Assembly (NCBI GenBank): GCA_016647705.1
Contig: CM028335.1
Span: 25,212,905-25,276,904 of the forward strand
DNA length: 64,000 nucleotides
Source: Eucommia ulmoides
Lineage: Eukaryota; Streptophyta; Magnoliopsida; Garryales; Eucommiaceae
Direction of reading: 5' to 3'
The translations under genes and the position numbers were made by a program. Shown here one piece after another: positions 1-12,753 of the stretch (the stretch's first letter is position 1; every line of letters starts with the position of its first letter). Under the pieces are notes generated by a model. That model was not told where the DNA came from and ran no database searches. It worked only from the letters and a program-made list of their open reading frames with translations.

Positions 1-1228
1 TCCGATTGATTGAACAAACAATTGGGTTTCTTGATTTTGGTAAAATTTGGGTTTATCCATTTTATGTGTCGGCTGATGAGACCTTCGATTCGATTAATGA
101 TTTTTATTTATTTTTTTAGTTAAATTTGTAGGGTTTCCTTTGAACACAATCTGTTGGCCCGATAAGCTACCCAAGAGGGGGTGAATTGGGTAGATAAAAA
201 ATCATCAAAGAAAAAATACTTTAATAATCCAAATAATTAATTTTAATCCTAAATTAATTACTATCTTTATATCACAGCGGAAATATAAAATCAACTAGGT
301 GCACACCAAACAACAAAAATAAATAATGCAAAGACTGCACACTAGAAATTTATACTGGTTCACCAAGCTATTCTTGGCTAATCTAGTCCTCTAAGCCCCA
401 CGGAGAGTCGCATCCACTAAACTCAAGATCCCTTTAAAGGTAAGAACCAAACTCTTACAAAGATTCTTTTACAGGCTCAGAATCAACCTTTACAAATTCA
501 TTTTCACAAGCTTAGGAATAACCTCTACTTTTTACAGGCTCAAGAATAATCTAATTCTTTTTCAAAACAGAGGCTAAAGAATCAAAACCTCTCAAACACT
601 CCAAATATCTTTTTACCCGGTAAGGATTGAGTCGTTACAAAATTCTCACAAAATAATTCAATTCAGGAAGAATTACTACCATAATCTCTTTACAGGAAGA
701 GATTGAAACCAACTACCCCTAAATTAAATATTCCCAATAATATTCAATCCGTCACTCAACTTACCAATTAAAAATTGACAAGTGATTTTTCTCACTCGGA
801 GTTTCTATCACCCCAGATAAATTAAAACTCAATTAATATCCCAAAACTAATGATAAAAAAGTGAGATCTTCAAATTTTGATTTTAAACAAAAATGAGTAG
901 CATGTAATTGAGCACGTAATCAGATTGATTCAAGAAAATATTTCAAAAATATTTTTTCAATAAAAAATCAGAAAATAATTTCTAAAGATCAAATTCCAAA
1001 TATAATCAAGCAATACTAAATAGAAAGTAATTTTGGAAAGATCTCACTCGGAATCCACCGAAAGAATAATTATAGCGATGTTACTTCAGATTCGATAGCA
1101 GCAATGATTCACAACAAATAATACTCAAGAATAACTCTTAGAAAAACTCTCACAATTCTCAATATGATTTCTCTTAAAAAAGCTCAATATAATACTCTTA
1201 ATCTCTCTTACTGATATAAAAAATACAG

Positions 1229-1245
1229 GTCTATATAAATGGGTT
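1229..1245 (-). promoter_or_regulatory. Core promoter of the family A LTR (TATA box)
   Basis: On the minus strand this reads TTTATATAGACCTGTA. The same TATATA plus ACCTG core occurs in the three other family A copies (5,976-5,990, 16,855-16,868 and minus 17,933-17,947). Conservation in position and sequence among diverged copies supports an LTR TATA box. Confidence 0.55.
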
Positions 1246-1612
1246 TAAAATAAGCTCTCTAACGGCTAGTTCCCATTTGTTATGACACTTAATTGCTCTC
1301 ATAGACCCCTTATATCATTAAAATTTAATTCTGATTCAAATCACTTAATTATAGCTTTAAAACTTCTCAATTAAGTCCCCCAAATATTTCTCAATCACAA
1401 TTAAATAGGATAGAAAGTATTACATGTACCAATTTGAAAAATATTCAAACTTAATGAACCAAATCTATAGGGATATCATAATATATGTTGCATATCTCAA
1501 ATAACATTAAATCTCTAAAATCTCTCATGGATCATAACCCAAAAATGACTAGTAATGGCTACTTTCAAAATAAAATCCGGAATTCCATAATATCCTAAAA
1601 CAGTCCCACAAG

Positions 1613-1860
1613 TCGACCGACCAAGATCACTTGTCCACCGATCGATTCAGGATGTAGCCAAACCAAGAATTTTGTGCCCATCGGTCGACCTATCTGTCGA
1701 CCTAGAGATTCAGAGAGTTCCATTTCTTATCATAGGTCGACCGCTCTGTCGACCTATAGATACAGAGAGTTCATATTTAAGCACATGTCGACCTATCTGT
1801 CGACCGAGAAATACAGAGACTTTTTCTTTTATACTCCGGTCGACTTACCTATTGACTTAT
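1613..1860. repeat. Array of SalI-type palindromes (GTCGAC) inside LTR copy a
   Basis: About four imperfect units of 65-70 bp each carry paired GGTCGACC or GTCGACC motifs separated by a conserved spacer (AGATACAGAGAGTTC-like). GTCGAC is a perfect palindrome. The nested copy at 16,887-18,992 has the same array at 18,318-18,560. The plus-strand copies carry related but different motifs (GGTCAACCGA, GGTTAACCGA) in the matching part of the LTR. Confidence 0.8.
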
Positions 1861-2297
1861 AGATGTTGGAACATTTTTCTCAACTCGTTTTTAATCCATT
1901 TTTATTGACGTTTTCGCCCCTTTAACCAATTTCTTTCTTTGGTTTGCTTCACTAAATACTTAAATTCAATTTTAATTAATTATTAATATTTCTTTTTCAA
2001 TTACATATAGAAGAAAATAATTTAGCTAATTAAGATCCTATTAAAAATACACATATTTATAAAAATCATTTAAAAATCTTTTTGTGACGTGCGTGATTCT
2101 AATTGGAATATTAAGAGTTGAAATTTAACCTGAGTTGTTTTCCCTAGGTTCTTCAAATTCTTCAACCTCTTAATCCTTCATCATCTTTGTCATCATATCT
2201 TTATCATTTAGAACTAATAAACTGAAAGACTTAATCAAACCGTAGTTCCACCAAAAATATCAACCTTTAATTGTCCATCAAAATCTTAGGATCAACA

Positions 2298-3390
2298 CAA
2301 TCGCTTATGAATTTATTCTTTTGAGTGGATGATTTTCTTGCAATTTGAAAAGCTGTTTGGTGTTTATCTCGTGTTCCTGTTCTTTCATTTTTGTTCCTAG
2401 AAAATTGGATGCGTTCAGGAATTTGCAAGGGCTTGAGGTTCGTTTCTGATATGATCATCATCGTTTTGGGTGGAGAAATGGAAGAAATTTCAAATTCAAA
2501 TAATGTTGAATGTTCAGGGTATGAGCAATTGTTGAAATTAGGATCTAGGATGTTAAATGTGGTGTTTAGTTTGGTATTATTTTATTGATATTATGTTGTT
2601 GATAATTTAGTTAGCTTTCATTGTTTACCTGACGTATTGGTCTATTTTTTTGGGGTTTACTATGATCAATGCAAATGATAAAGAACAGATTTGATGGTTA
2701 ATTTTCTGTTTTTGGATATGTATTATTTTGTTTTTTTCGGACCTGATGTATTGTACTGTTTTTTCGGACCCATTTTATTGTTCTGGTTGTTTATATTGTA
2801 TTGTATTTTTTTTTTTTGGGACCTATTGTATTGTTTTGTTTTTTTTAAGAACATGATATATTATTTTTGTTTTCTAAAATACAAAAAATGTTTTGCTATG
2901 AAAGTTTTTTTTCTTGAGTATATTGTTTTGTTTTTTTATAGTTCAAAAATGCAAAAAATATTTAGTTGATCAATGTTCGAATCGATTAATATAGTGTTTG
3001 AATACACTAATTCTTGTAATTATTATCAATAAAATGTTTTAATTGTTGTGTATTTTTTTTTTCAAAAACATATAATAAAAAATATAGGGTGAAAATGAAG
3101 AATAAACAATAAATATAGGGGTAGGAAGAGTATTTATAAATATTGAGCGAGAATGATCAACAGAAATGAAACAGAAATTGGATAAAATGATTTGGGAATG
3201 AAAATGCCAAAAATGCCCCTTAATAACGTTGACCGTGAAGTTTGACTTAACAGATTTTAGCCTAGGGTCCAAATTGAAACGAAATTGAAATGTTAGGTAG
3301 CTAATGCGTGCACTTTCAAATACAGAGGTCCAAATTGACACAAAGTTCATTTGACAGGGCCCAAAATGCACTTATCCCTTTTAAAAATTC
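2298..3390 (+). mobile_element. MULE 3' terminal remnant
   Basis: From about 2,640 to 3,390 this is a diverged match, in inverted orientation, to the 3' part of the MULE at 61.2-62.2 kb. Shared parts include the TATGATCAATGCA and TTTGATGGTTAATTT stretches, the GGACCTATTGTATTG-like repeats, and a terminal block that reads AACGTTGACCGTGAAG and ends near GCACTTATCCC. That terminal block is typical of Mutator-like inverted repeats. No transposase remains. The part 2,303-2,640, and its continuation at 1-151 across the solo LTR, is either internal MULE sequence or captured DNA; I do not recognise it. Confidence 0.6.
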
Positions 3391-3915
3391 CAGTGACCTA
3401 ACATACTAATTCAACTCAATGCTAAGTGGTGAGTCACTTGTCTTTACAATTTGTACCAAGACTTTTTTTTTTTTTTCAAAACGTAGCGCATTTAAATTAT
3501 AAGGACCCTTTTTCTTTCTATTTTTTTTTCAAATAAATAAATAAATCTTCAAAAAGTATTTAAGTAACGCTCGAGTCTTTCCAAACGGAATGCGTCAACT
3601 ATCTTTAGCTTCTTCAATCCCTTTGACTTAGTTAATAAAGTAAAAGTGCACAATTTTATTTATCAAAAAGAAAAAAAAAAATCAAATCAAATAACTCGTA
3701 GCACCCATTAAAGCATTGAAATAACTTTCTATCCCATCAAATTTTTCTCCCTAATTTTTAAACTTTTAGTCAAAGTTTCATTATAATTTGATCCCATTTC
3801 AAAGATTAACAAATTTTGTGTCCTATTATGGAAAAAAAAAAAATTAAAGGGCTTCTTATCTTAGAGATTTTCTCATTTTAAATAATTGATTTCGGTTATC
3901 TATACATGTTGTATT
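3391..3915. other. AT-rich intergenic stretch, no gene seen
   Basis: There are short poly-A and poly-T runs and no supported coding region. It lies between the MULE end and the 3' LTR of the nested copia element. Confidence 0.5.
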
Positions 3916-4620
3916 TGTCAACAAATATCATCAATTTCAATCGATTAAAAGCAGTAGTCCAAGAACACTTACTTCCAGTCATAGCAATCAAATTCTCAAT
4001 TTGTGAGAAATCACAAATACCGAATATTGTGAGAAACGATTTGAGAATTCTTTGTCTAGTCTATACAATACCTTCATCCATGCAATAGACAGAGATATCA
4101 TAGACTCTTCTTATTAGACTAGACACCCTTTTTAGCTCACTACAAAATTTAACATAATATTTTTCAAAAAAAAAAATCATCAAAATAAGAGATGTTATAT
4201 ATATAGGGCAGTTACCTCTTTCCACATGTCCCTCTTATCTCACCATCTAAGGAAAAATAACTGATATATAGAGTCATCTATTTAAATATCAATAAAAAAT
4301 AATGGATCACAAATTAATATTTTATTTAAAAATAAAACATGATTAACATTCTCCCTCTTAGCCCATTTAACAATTAATATGTAGGAATTTAATATTAATA
4401 CATTCTCAAAAGGTTATTTCCATATATATATATATATATCCAAACAAAAGAGTTAGTGTATGAATCGCGGCAATAAGTCCTTTAGAGCAAGTATTATCTT
4501 CCATATATTACAATGCAACTTCCCCTTTTGAATGAGAACCATATGTGGTACACATATTTATGAAAGAGCTTTCAAATGCCTATTTAGGGCCAACTAATGA
4601 AATTCAAACATTCATTGTCA
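3916..4620 (-). repeat. 3' LTR of the nested copia element
   Basis: On the minus strand the LTR starts TGACAATGAATG directly after a purine tract (TTTGGAGAT) and ends TTTGTTGACA. About 150 bp at its 3' side (3,916-4,060) matches 25,612-25,760, the remnant 5' LTR, including TCTCAATTTGTGAGAAATCA-like and GTGAGAAACGATTTG segments. The outer boundary could also be at 3,906. Confidence 0.6.
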
Positions 4621-4689
4621 ATCTCCAAAGTTCAAGTATACAACTAAGTAAGATAAGACAAATATGAAATTAATGGAGACTTTAAAATC

Positions 4690-4980
4690 GAAAAAATGTC
4701 ACATAAAAATCACATTATAGAACTGAGTCCCATATGCTCAACGTGTCCCTTCTGAGCAATAGGTGGTAAACCTTTTTTCAACGGATCAACAATCATCAAT
4801 CTAGTACTAATGTGTTTTCACAACCATTTTATCTAGTACTTTTGTCAACGGGTCAACAATCCGCTCTTATTGTTCGTTGCCAAAAACAATGCAGCAAAAT
4901 TATCAAAGTAAATCCTCAATGGCTTCGAAATTGTGTCAACAACTTTAAGCCCCAAGATAGAAATTCTAAACCATATATCC
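4690..4980 (-). pseudogene. copia RNase H C-terminus (segment)
   Basis: The minus-strand translation shows VVDTISKPLRIYFDN, then FLATNNKSG, and further on DPLKKGLPP followed by HVEHMGL. These match the end of plant copia polyproteins (consensus IYCDN, then ADPLTKGLPP and HVERMG). Stops and a frameshift separate the pieces. The segment continues the RNase H found at 7,022-7,077, with a small frame change at the junction. Confidence 0.8.
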
Positions 4981-7021
4981 TGTTGACCCCAGATGTTTTG
5001 ATGGGCATTTGAACGTTGATATTTTATGGAATTAATATGTTTATTGAGTGATTTCATATTAGAGTTCTGTTTGTTCAAATGAGAAAAAGATTTAATCTAA
5101 AAAAATATTGATCGTTGAAGATTTACAAGACAATATTTTATAAAAGATTCAAGATTGTTGCAAAGCGAAGACGTTGAAAATTCTTTGAAGTTTTGAAGAT
5201 TGTTTGTATTCTTAAGTAAAAACAATTCAATATCTTTATCCTCTTAATGCAACCCGATTAGGATCACGCAAGACATTCAAAATTGGTTATATTATGTGTG
5301 TTTTGTCATAAGTGATAAATTCAAAATCCTAAATTATTTTCATAAAGTGTTAAATCATGAAAATATTTTTTATAAAGTGTTGAATTGATAAAATATTTTT
5401 AACACATGAAATGGGAAAGTTCTGGCCAATTCAATTGACTCATGAAAAAAGTCGGTTAACTAGTAGAAACAATAGATTTAGAGAAAATGTGTAAGGGAGC
5501 TACTAGCCTAAACAGTTAACTGAAGAAAGGCTTAGTCGATCGACAAAGGCCGTAAACAGTCTGAATTCAGACCATTGAAGAAGGTCAGTTGACCGACAGG
5601 AGTCCAGTCAACCGACGGCGATAGATTCAGTCAATTTTAATTGTTTCAATTTTGGAGATCTTCTACCCAAATCCTATGATTTTGAACATTGGAAAATCAT
5701 ATTTTAAGGGGATTTAAGTATATTTCAAATGTATATCACATGTTTTGAAGATTCTATTATTTAGTTCTTATATTAATTAATTATATGAGTTGAATGAGTA
5801 AAACTACTTTCTATATTTAAGGATTTTGAATCAAATAAATTTTGGGGACCAAATTGAGCTTTTCAAATAGTATTTTTAAATGAAATATATCTATTTTGAA
5901 AGAGTATTTTATATAGGGTATTAAAGTGTCATAAATGGTTTTGAAAAATAACTATTATAGGTATAGTTTAAAATCTATATAATAAGACCTGCGTTTTTCA
6001 TAAGAATTAATCAAGAACAAAGAGTTTAAATTAGTCTTTGATTAAACGAGAGAGTTACTCTGCTAAAGTATTTTTGAGAGAGTGATTTTGAAAATGTTCT
6101 TGATCGAAGTGAGAAAAAGTTGCCGTCACCAGTTTTGTACTACTATGATCTATCTTAACTGTTTTCAAGAAATCCCGATGAGATCTTTCCAAATTATTTT
6201 ATGTGTTTATCTTATATGATCTAATTGGTACAACTTTATTGAAACTTGGAATATTTGTGTTGAAAGAATCGTTTTCTAGTTTGAATATCTTGTATATCTT
6301 AAGAAAAGATTTTTGCCTAAAAATTCTTATTATATATTATTTGTGCATTAATTGAGTTAAATCAGATTTATATTCTCACATATTTCTATTATGTAATTTT
6401 GGGACATTAATTAAGCATATTTTGTATTGAAGTGGTAGAAGCTCCTATGAGACGAAATTGCGTCCTTCTTTTTTTTCTTTTTTTTCTTTTTTTGAGTGAG
6501 AGTGGATTAGACATATTTGGGATAGTGTCTAATCAGGACAGATAGATTTGATCTTTAGTCTGTGAAAAGGATTAGGTTTTGATTCTTCCTATAATTTAAT
6601 TAAATTAGTCTTTAACCTGGTAAAAATATAGGATTCTTCCTGAGCCTGTGAAAAGGAAAAATTATAAAGGTTTGATTCTGAGCCCGAAAAAATAATTAGG
6701 TTAGTCTTCAGCCTATGAAAAAAATTGTATAGGTTTGGTTTCTACCTGGGAAAGGAATCAGGGTTAATTGATTGCGAAATCCCTATACGAGCTCGGGGGA
6801 CTGGATGTAAGTAAGAGTAACTTACCGAATTAGGATAAATCATTATGCTCATTTTCTCCATCATTACCTGTTTGGTTCTGCATTTGGTTTAATCACGTTT
6901 TCGCTCTGAATCAAGATAATAATTGGATGAGGAAAATTGATAATTATTTGATTGACAAATTAATTGTTTTAATTTTTTATCACTACCCAATTCACCCCTT
7001 AAGTAGATATATGGGCCAACA
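4981..7021 (+). mobile_element. Solo LTR, family A (copy b), TSD TATCC
   Basis: It starts TGTTGACCCC, ends GGGCCAACA, and is flanked by TATCC on both sides (4,976-4,980 and 7,022-7,026). It lies inside the RNase H coding part of the copia element. The U3-like part carries GTTAACTG, GTTGACCGAC and GTCAACCGAC motifs at 5,450-5,640, and a TATA core at 5,976-5,984. Near the 3' end it has the family's CTACCCAATTCACCCC block. Confidence 0.9.
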
Positions 7022-7077
7022 TATCCTGTGATGTTGCTTCGAACATGATATAAACTCTGCTTCAGTGGTAGAAGTAG
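7022..7077 (-). pseudogene. copia RNase H core (short segment between two solo LTRs)
   Basis: The minus translation reads STTEAEFISCSKQ, the RNase H active-site region of copia elements (consensus STMEAEYIA). Upstream, the residues KQSLVTT at 10,383-10,451 join it in frame once the solo LTR 7,078-10,382 and one AGTAG copy are ignored. Confidence 0.8.
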
Positions 7078-8406
7078 TGTAGACACCACATTTTGTCATG
7101 CCCATATTTTGCATAATAGAAGTTCCAAGTCTAAAGTGAAAGTTCGAACCAACTTTAAACTGATTTTAAAGAGACGAATTTGTGACTTGGACTTTAATGT
7201 TTAATTGTTATGTAATGTTTTAAATAAAGGGGGAAAAAAGGACAATTTCGAGAGATTTCGGCAAAAAATAAAATTTCGGCCAAAAAATAAAAAATTTAAA
7301 AGTTAATTTGGGACCAAATTGATTAAATTGAAAATGGATTTTTATAGAATGTCACTTTTAATAAAGTTAATTTCGGATTCCACCTTTAAATATTAAGAAA
7401 TTTTGTCACTTACATGTACTTTTTATTTTAGCCCCAAAACTATATTTTTTCGCCAATTTTATCAAATTGACGACCAGTTGCATATTATTTTTTGAAATTG
7501 AGCATTCTAATCATATATTGGACATCTTAATTTCATGTTTTGCATTTTAATTTCATGAAGAAAAAAAAAACATAAAAAATTACATTTTATTATTAATAAG
7601 TGCTCATAGCATTAATTTCATTTCATGTCCACCACCTGAGAATAAGACAGAGCATAAGATGCCATCTTGGGAGTTGTGATAGCATATTTGGGAGTTCCCT
7701 AAGTCTTTACCATGAATGGTAAGGCTTAAGGAGGTTAAAATTGATAGTCAACTACTAAATTCCTAATTTAGGGGGCTAAAATGCACAATAAGACGAAACA
7801 GAAGGGGTAGCCATCCATCATGGGATAGCTGCCCCACAGCCACAAGCATGGAGAACTCAACAGGGCATGCACACTGGTGAATGCACCAGCTTTGGTTGCC
7901 TATAAGTAGGCAGCCTTGTCCACCATTTTTCACACACACAAGCATCCATACATGATATATTTTTTCTCTCTCACTGAAAAACTCTCTTGAAACTTGATAT
8001 TAGTTACATAAATCCTTAGAAAACTCTTCATATAAGAGATCAAAAAATTAAATAAAAAGGAAAGTTGAAGGGAAAATAATAAGAAGGAAAGAAGTAACAA
8101 AGATGTAGAGACTTCCTCCGTAGCAAGGTAAGTCTTCTTAACCCCCTAAAATATTTTTTATTTTTTATCCATCTAGTGGTGGACCTAAAACCAATCATAA
8201 TATAGGAGGATGTTCCCAAGTGAACGTTATTTTTCTGCATTTTAATTTTGACCATTTATTTTCTCGCACTTTTCTTTCTATCATTTACATTTTCGGTTTA
8301 CGCTTTTCTGCACTTTACATTTTATGCACTTTATTTTCTGTCATTTACATTACCGCATTTAAATTTCTATTATTTAAATTTCCTGCACCACACCTTTTCA
8401 CACTTT

Positions 8407-8409
<3 letters not shown>

Positions 8410-8474
<65 letters not shown>
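8410..8474. repeat. (CT)n followed by (TA)n microsatellite
   Basis: About 18 CT units are followed by about 13 TA units, a compound simple repeat inside the family B solo LTR. Confidence 0.95.
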
Positions 8475-8479
<5 letters not shown>

Positions 8480-8679
8480 AGAAACAAAACAAACAAAGAC
8501 TTTGTCTAACTAAAACCTTTAAAGGGAGGGTTTTCCATACCTCATTTCTAAATTTTTCAACTTTTAGAGAAACTTTAAATGACGGGTTAAGAGAAATTTT
8601 TCCCGCAAATGGTTTTTTTTAGTTAAGGTCATATTGGCAAAAATATGTTTTTTGTTTCATTTAAATAAGAGCTTACTTC

Positions 8680-9640
8680 ATAATAAGAAGTTTTATTTTT
8701 TCATTTTCTTCAGAAACACTATTTTTTATTTTTTATTTTAACTTTTATAAACTTTCCTTATAAGAAGAAAGCACAATCTTTTTTTTATTTAACTTAAAAC
8801 ATCAATCTTCCCCATAAAAAGAAAATTTTTATTTTTTTTAAAATAGTTTCCTTCATAATAATAAAACTAAAAAAAATTATTTTTTTTACTTCTTCATAGA
8901 AGGAAGAAATTTATAAAAGTCCTTTTTTTTTCAAAAAAAAAAAAAAAAAAATCGTCATAATAAGAAACCTAAAAATGATTATTTTTTTTAAAAAAAAAAA
9001 AAAAAAATCTTCATAAAAAGAAAATCAAAAGTTTTTTTTTTCTTTAAAGATATTTTCTTCATAAAAAGAAAAATATTTTCTTTACTTTGGAGTAAACTAC
9101 TTCATGAAAATAAAATGCTTCTTTTTAAAATATTTTATTAAATTTCTCACTTTCTTCCTAAAAATATTTTTACATTTTTACTAAAAATATTTTCCTTCAT
9201 AATAAGAAAACCTAAAAATCTTTCTTTAAACAAACTTTCTTCATAAAAAGAACCTTAAAGTATTTTTCATAGTTTACCTTTACTTTTTCTCCATAAAAAG
9301 AAAATCTAAATATTTTTATTTTAAAATTTTGTTTTTATAAAAAGAAAAACCAAAATTGTTTTCTTCATAAAAAGAATCCAAACTCTTTTATTTTAAAATT
9401 ATTTTCTTCATAAAAAGAAAACATAAAATATTTTTATAAGTCACTTCATAAAAAGAAACCAAAGTTTTTTTAAAAATTATTTTCTTCATAAAAAGAAAAC
9501 ACTAAATTTTTTTATGAAGTCTCTTCATCAAAAGAAATAAAAAAAAAAATTAGGTTCTTTATAAAAGAAATTTAAAGATGTTTCGTTAATTTAAAATAAA
9601 TTTCCTCATAAAAAGAATTCTAAGTTATTTTACTTGAATT
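8680..9640. repeat. Dispersed hairpin motif TTTTCTTCATAAAAAGAAAA
   Basis: The motif CTTCATAAAAAGAA recurs at least nine times with slight changes, for example near 9,018, 9,057, 9,238, 9,363, 9,408, 9,484 and 9,603. TTTTCTT and AAGAAAA can pair around a short loop. Spacing is irregular, mostly 40-60 bp. Confidence 0.75.
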
Positions 9641-10382
9641 TATTCTTAAAATAATCTTTATTAAACGATTGAATTTTCTTCATAATAAGTAAATTCAAAA
9701 TTTACTTTTACTTTTCATGCAATGGTTTTGTCAAAATAACCTAAGCTAAAAATCAAAATCAAACTCCTGGAGACCAAACTTGTCGATTCATCCATAATCG
9801 ATAGGTGGTTTAAAAATGAGGACATTTTGTATTTTATTTACTTTCTTTTATTGTTTTAAATTTTTACCTTTTGCATAAATAAAATAGATAAAGGAAAAAA
9901 ATCATGTTAATCAAACAAAAATCTCTTGAACTTAGTTTATTTTAAAAATACTTAGACATTAGGTACCGTTTTCAAATTAGTGTCTTGAGATGCCTAATAC
10001 CTTCCCGAATCATAACCGACCACCGAACTTTAAAGAATACTCTGGCTAAGACCTATTTTTTCGAGTCAAATTTGGTCAATTTAAAAATATATAATTATTT
10101 AAAAAAAAAAAAAAAAGTGACCTAGCACACCTTTTAAAACCTAATGTTAGGTGGAGACTACATATTTAAAAAATAAAAAATAATCTCCCCAAAGTAAAAA
10201 AATATATATATATTTTTAAAACCGAGGCCTAGAAAAGCCTTTAAACTGTTTTCAGATGGATTTTAAAAAATGAGCTTATCCAAAAACATTTCAAAATATA
10301 TAAGTTTTGCTTTCAAAATGAATGGATGAACATTTCAACAACATGGTGACGTTCGATGAAATGTTTTTCTCGGGGTGCGTCA

Positions 10383-10451
10383 AGTAGTAACCAAAGATTG
10401 TTTTGAACTTCTACAAGAAATGGCCCCTCTAGCTAATAAGAAGAGATATCT
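10383..10451 (-). pseudogene. copia RNase H segment between two solo LTRs
   Basis: The minus translation gives LFLLARGAISCRSSKQ, which fits the plant copia consensus for the SGYVFLLAGGAISWKS region. It joins in frame to RKLTSRY at 12,759 and upward when the solo LTR 10,452-12,753 and one TATCT copy are left out. Confidence 0.85.
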
Positions 10452-12753
10452 TGTAACGACTCGATTTTCCAGGACCGTCACTTGGCTTCTCCTATAGAGA
10501 ATTCTACTCCTATAGAGAATTCTACTCTATATATATATCACCATTAACAAATAAATTAATATTACTATTAATTTCGCTTCGATACCACTCACTCTGTAAT
10601 GGCTCGGTTTTCCAGACCACCACGCGATTTCTCCCTAAGGAGAATTAACACTAAAATCGAAACGACCAATAGGTGTATTTTAATTAATAATAAAATATGA
10701 AGGGCACCTTAATTAATAATGGTCATTCGTTATGTTTTGATTTAGAAAAATGTGTTTATCTCCAAGGTTTAATATTCACCGGCTAATTGCTAACGATTAT
10801 TTTATTTGTAATAATCAGTATCATTACAAGATTAATTTTCACAACATACCATTAATCACCTATTACCAAATTAATCATAACTTAATTAGTTATGGGCACA
10901 TAACTAATTCATTTATACCAAATTAATTATTGATGCTAGTAGGTGTAATTAGTCTGCAGTATTAGTTTAAGATTTATGTGTTTTACCACAATTCATCCAG
11001 TAAGGTTCACAAATTTTATAAAGTGGTTTATAACCTAAGTCCTGAACTTCAACCAAACCTGTACAAATCGTAATAATCCAGCATCAAAATGGTTATAATA
11101 TTACTTTTGTTATTATTTTTTCTCATTCTATAAAATCCAAAATATTTTACAATATGACGGAGATAATTATAATTATTGATGACGATAATTTTCCTAAATA
11201 ATCAATATTTTAATTAAAAAAACGTATAAACTTTACACACGACAACGATAATTAGAATTATCAAATTTTCAAGCCGATTTTATAACAGTGAATACTAAAA
11301 TTAGCTAAAATAGTAAAAATAAAAATAATAATGAAAAAATAAAGTACTCATATTTAACAGATTTTTATCTTTGGGTTCTCAAACAGGATCAAAATCACTA
11401 AACACATTAGACCTATAAATTTATCATGTATTGCTCCACACAAACTAGATTTGCAAACTTCTTTCAGAAGAGAATTAAAATCAAGCTCGCATTGAGGTCC
11501 TTGACACTCGCATTCTATGGGGGGAGCTTTTTAACTATTTAATGGAAATGACAAAGCAAAACTAGCCACAAGTAAAGGGTGTTTAGCTGTGGCGAGAAAA
11601 AGAAAATTCGCTAATAATTATAATTATAATTATCGATTTATCGAGTCAATTTTTTTTTTACACCCATAAATCATAGATACAATTGGTATAAATTTAAATA
11701 GAAATTCGAATAAAATTCTTTGCGCCGCGCTATTTTCAAATACATTCAAAAATGACAAAAAAAAAATTTGCTATTTCATTTGAGAATCAATCTCGATAAT
11801 TAATATCGATTTATCGCATTGATTGTACAACGGTAAATATTAACTATCATTAGTACAAGTAGAAATTCTAATATAATTTTCAACGTCGATTCGTCCTCAC
11901 CGACCCTACAATCAAAACTGTGGGATTGTGAGCTAACGCTCAGTAGAACCCCAACCCCTCTAATACGTGTATTTAATTAATGCGACAAGTAAAAAATATT
12001 GGTATAATTTTCACATAGTCATAATTATTTTATAAAATTTAACAGGTAGAATTCAACGACAATAATAGCATAATTCTCATAATAAGAAAATTAAATACAT
12101 ATATTAAAAGAGTTAGAAATTCTACCTGAAATCCGAAGCCGAAATTCGAACCGAAATATTCCGAACCAAAATATTGTCTTTTCGCTAAATACTGTTGAAG
12201 TTAATAATAATTATCTCAATTGAGTTTTCTTCATTCTCACTCCAAAACATACTGCCACCCCTCTCCATATTAATGGGTAGCCTTATTATATATGGGATTT
12301 TTTTAGTTGTTATTAATATTATTATTATAATTATATAACATACTCCCCTGTCAAGGTTTGGTCGCAATGAACCTCTATGTATATAGAATTAAAGTTATTA
12401 ATATTATATTTATTATGATTACTCAGTTGTACACGTGTTATACTTATAAATATATATGTGTATTATATAATATGGTTGATATTGTTTCCAAACAATATCA
12501 ATCATTTATTAATTTATTTATTACACAAGTATCCCTTAAAATAAAGAAAATACTAAATATCTCAAAACTCTTAAAAGTATATTTTAAATACCATATTAGT
12601 TCCAAAACTTATAAAATCAATTTAAAATTAATATTCAAACTCCAAAAATTATCAAATATTATTTATACCATAAATTCGCAAAACAGTCCCAAAAATATTA
12701 AACTTTTATATAAAATAATATTTTTCAAAAATCTAAATTTCCGGGATATTACA
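10452..12753 (-). mobile_element. Solo LTR, family C (2.3 kb), TSD TATCT
   Basis: It starts TGTAACGACTCG, ends CCGGGATATTACA, and is flanked by TATCT (10,447-10,451 and 12,754-12,758). The length and the CCGGG...TTACA end resemble the 2,283-bp solo LTR at 42,280. On the minus strand CCCATATATAATAAGGC near 12,290 could be a TATA box, so minus orientation is a tentative call. No protein domain is seen. Confidence 0.88.

Larger units (their letters stand above)
152..2297 (-). mobile_element. Solo LTR, family A (copy a), TSD CAATC
   Basis: The segment starts TGTTGGCCC and ends GGATCAACA, so it has TG...CA termini with a short inverted repeat. It is flanked by the identical 5-bp duplication CAATC (147-151 and 2298-2302). 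No internal domain and no second LTR lie beside it, so it is a solo LTR left by recombination between two LTRs. It shares termini and most of its sequence with the copies at 4,981, 15,746 and 16,887. The end GGGCCAACA (minus sense) resembles copia-type LTRs that precede a TGGTATCAGAGC primer site, so minus is taken as the transcribed strand. The superfamily is inferred; the boundaries are read directly. Confidence 0.9.
7078..10382 (+). mobile_element. Solo LTR, family B (3.3 kb), TSD AGTAG
   Basis: It starts TGTAGACACCACATTTTG, ends GGGGTGCGTCA, and is flanked by AGTAG (7,073-7,077 and 10,383-10,387). A CTATAAGTAGGCAGCC segment at about 7,901, followed by a pyrimidine-rich stretch, looks like a TATA box and transcript start, which suggests plus orientation. 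The body holds a (CT)n and (TA)n microsatellite (8,410-8,474) and a long series of CTTCATAAAAAGAAAA motifs (8,680-9,640). No protein domain is seen. The family is not identified. Confidence 0.88.

Noticed and set aside
8248-8622. 124-residue open frame rich in F, L, S and Y
   Set aside because: It translates the (CT)n and (TA)n microsatellite and AT-rich LTR sequence; no domain.
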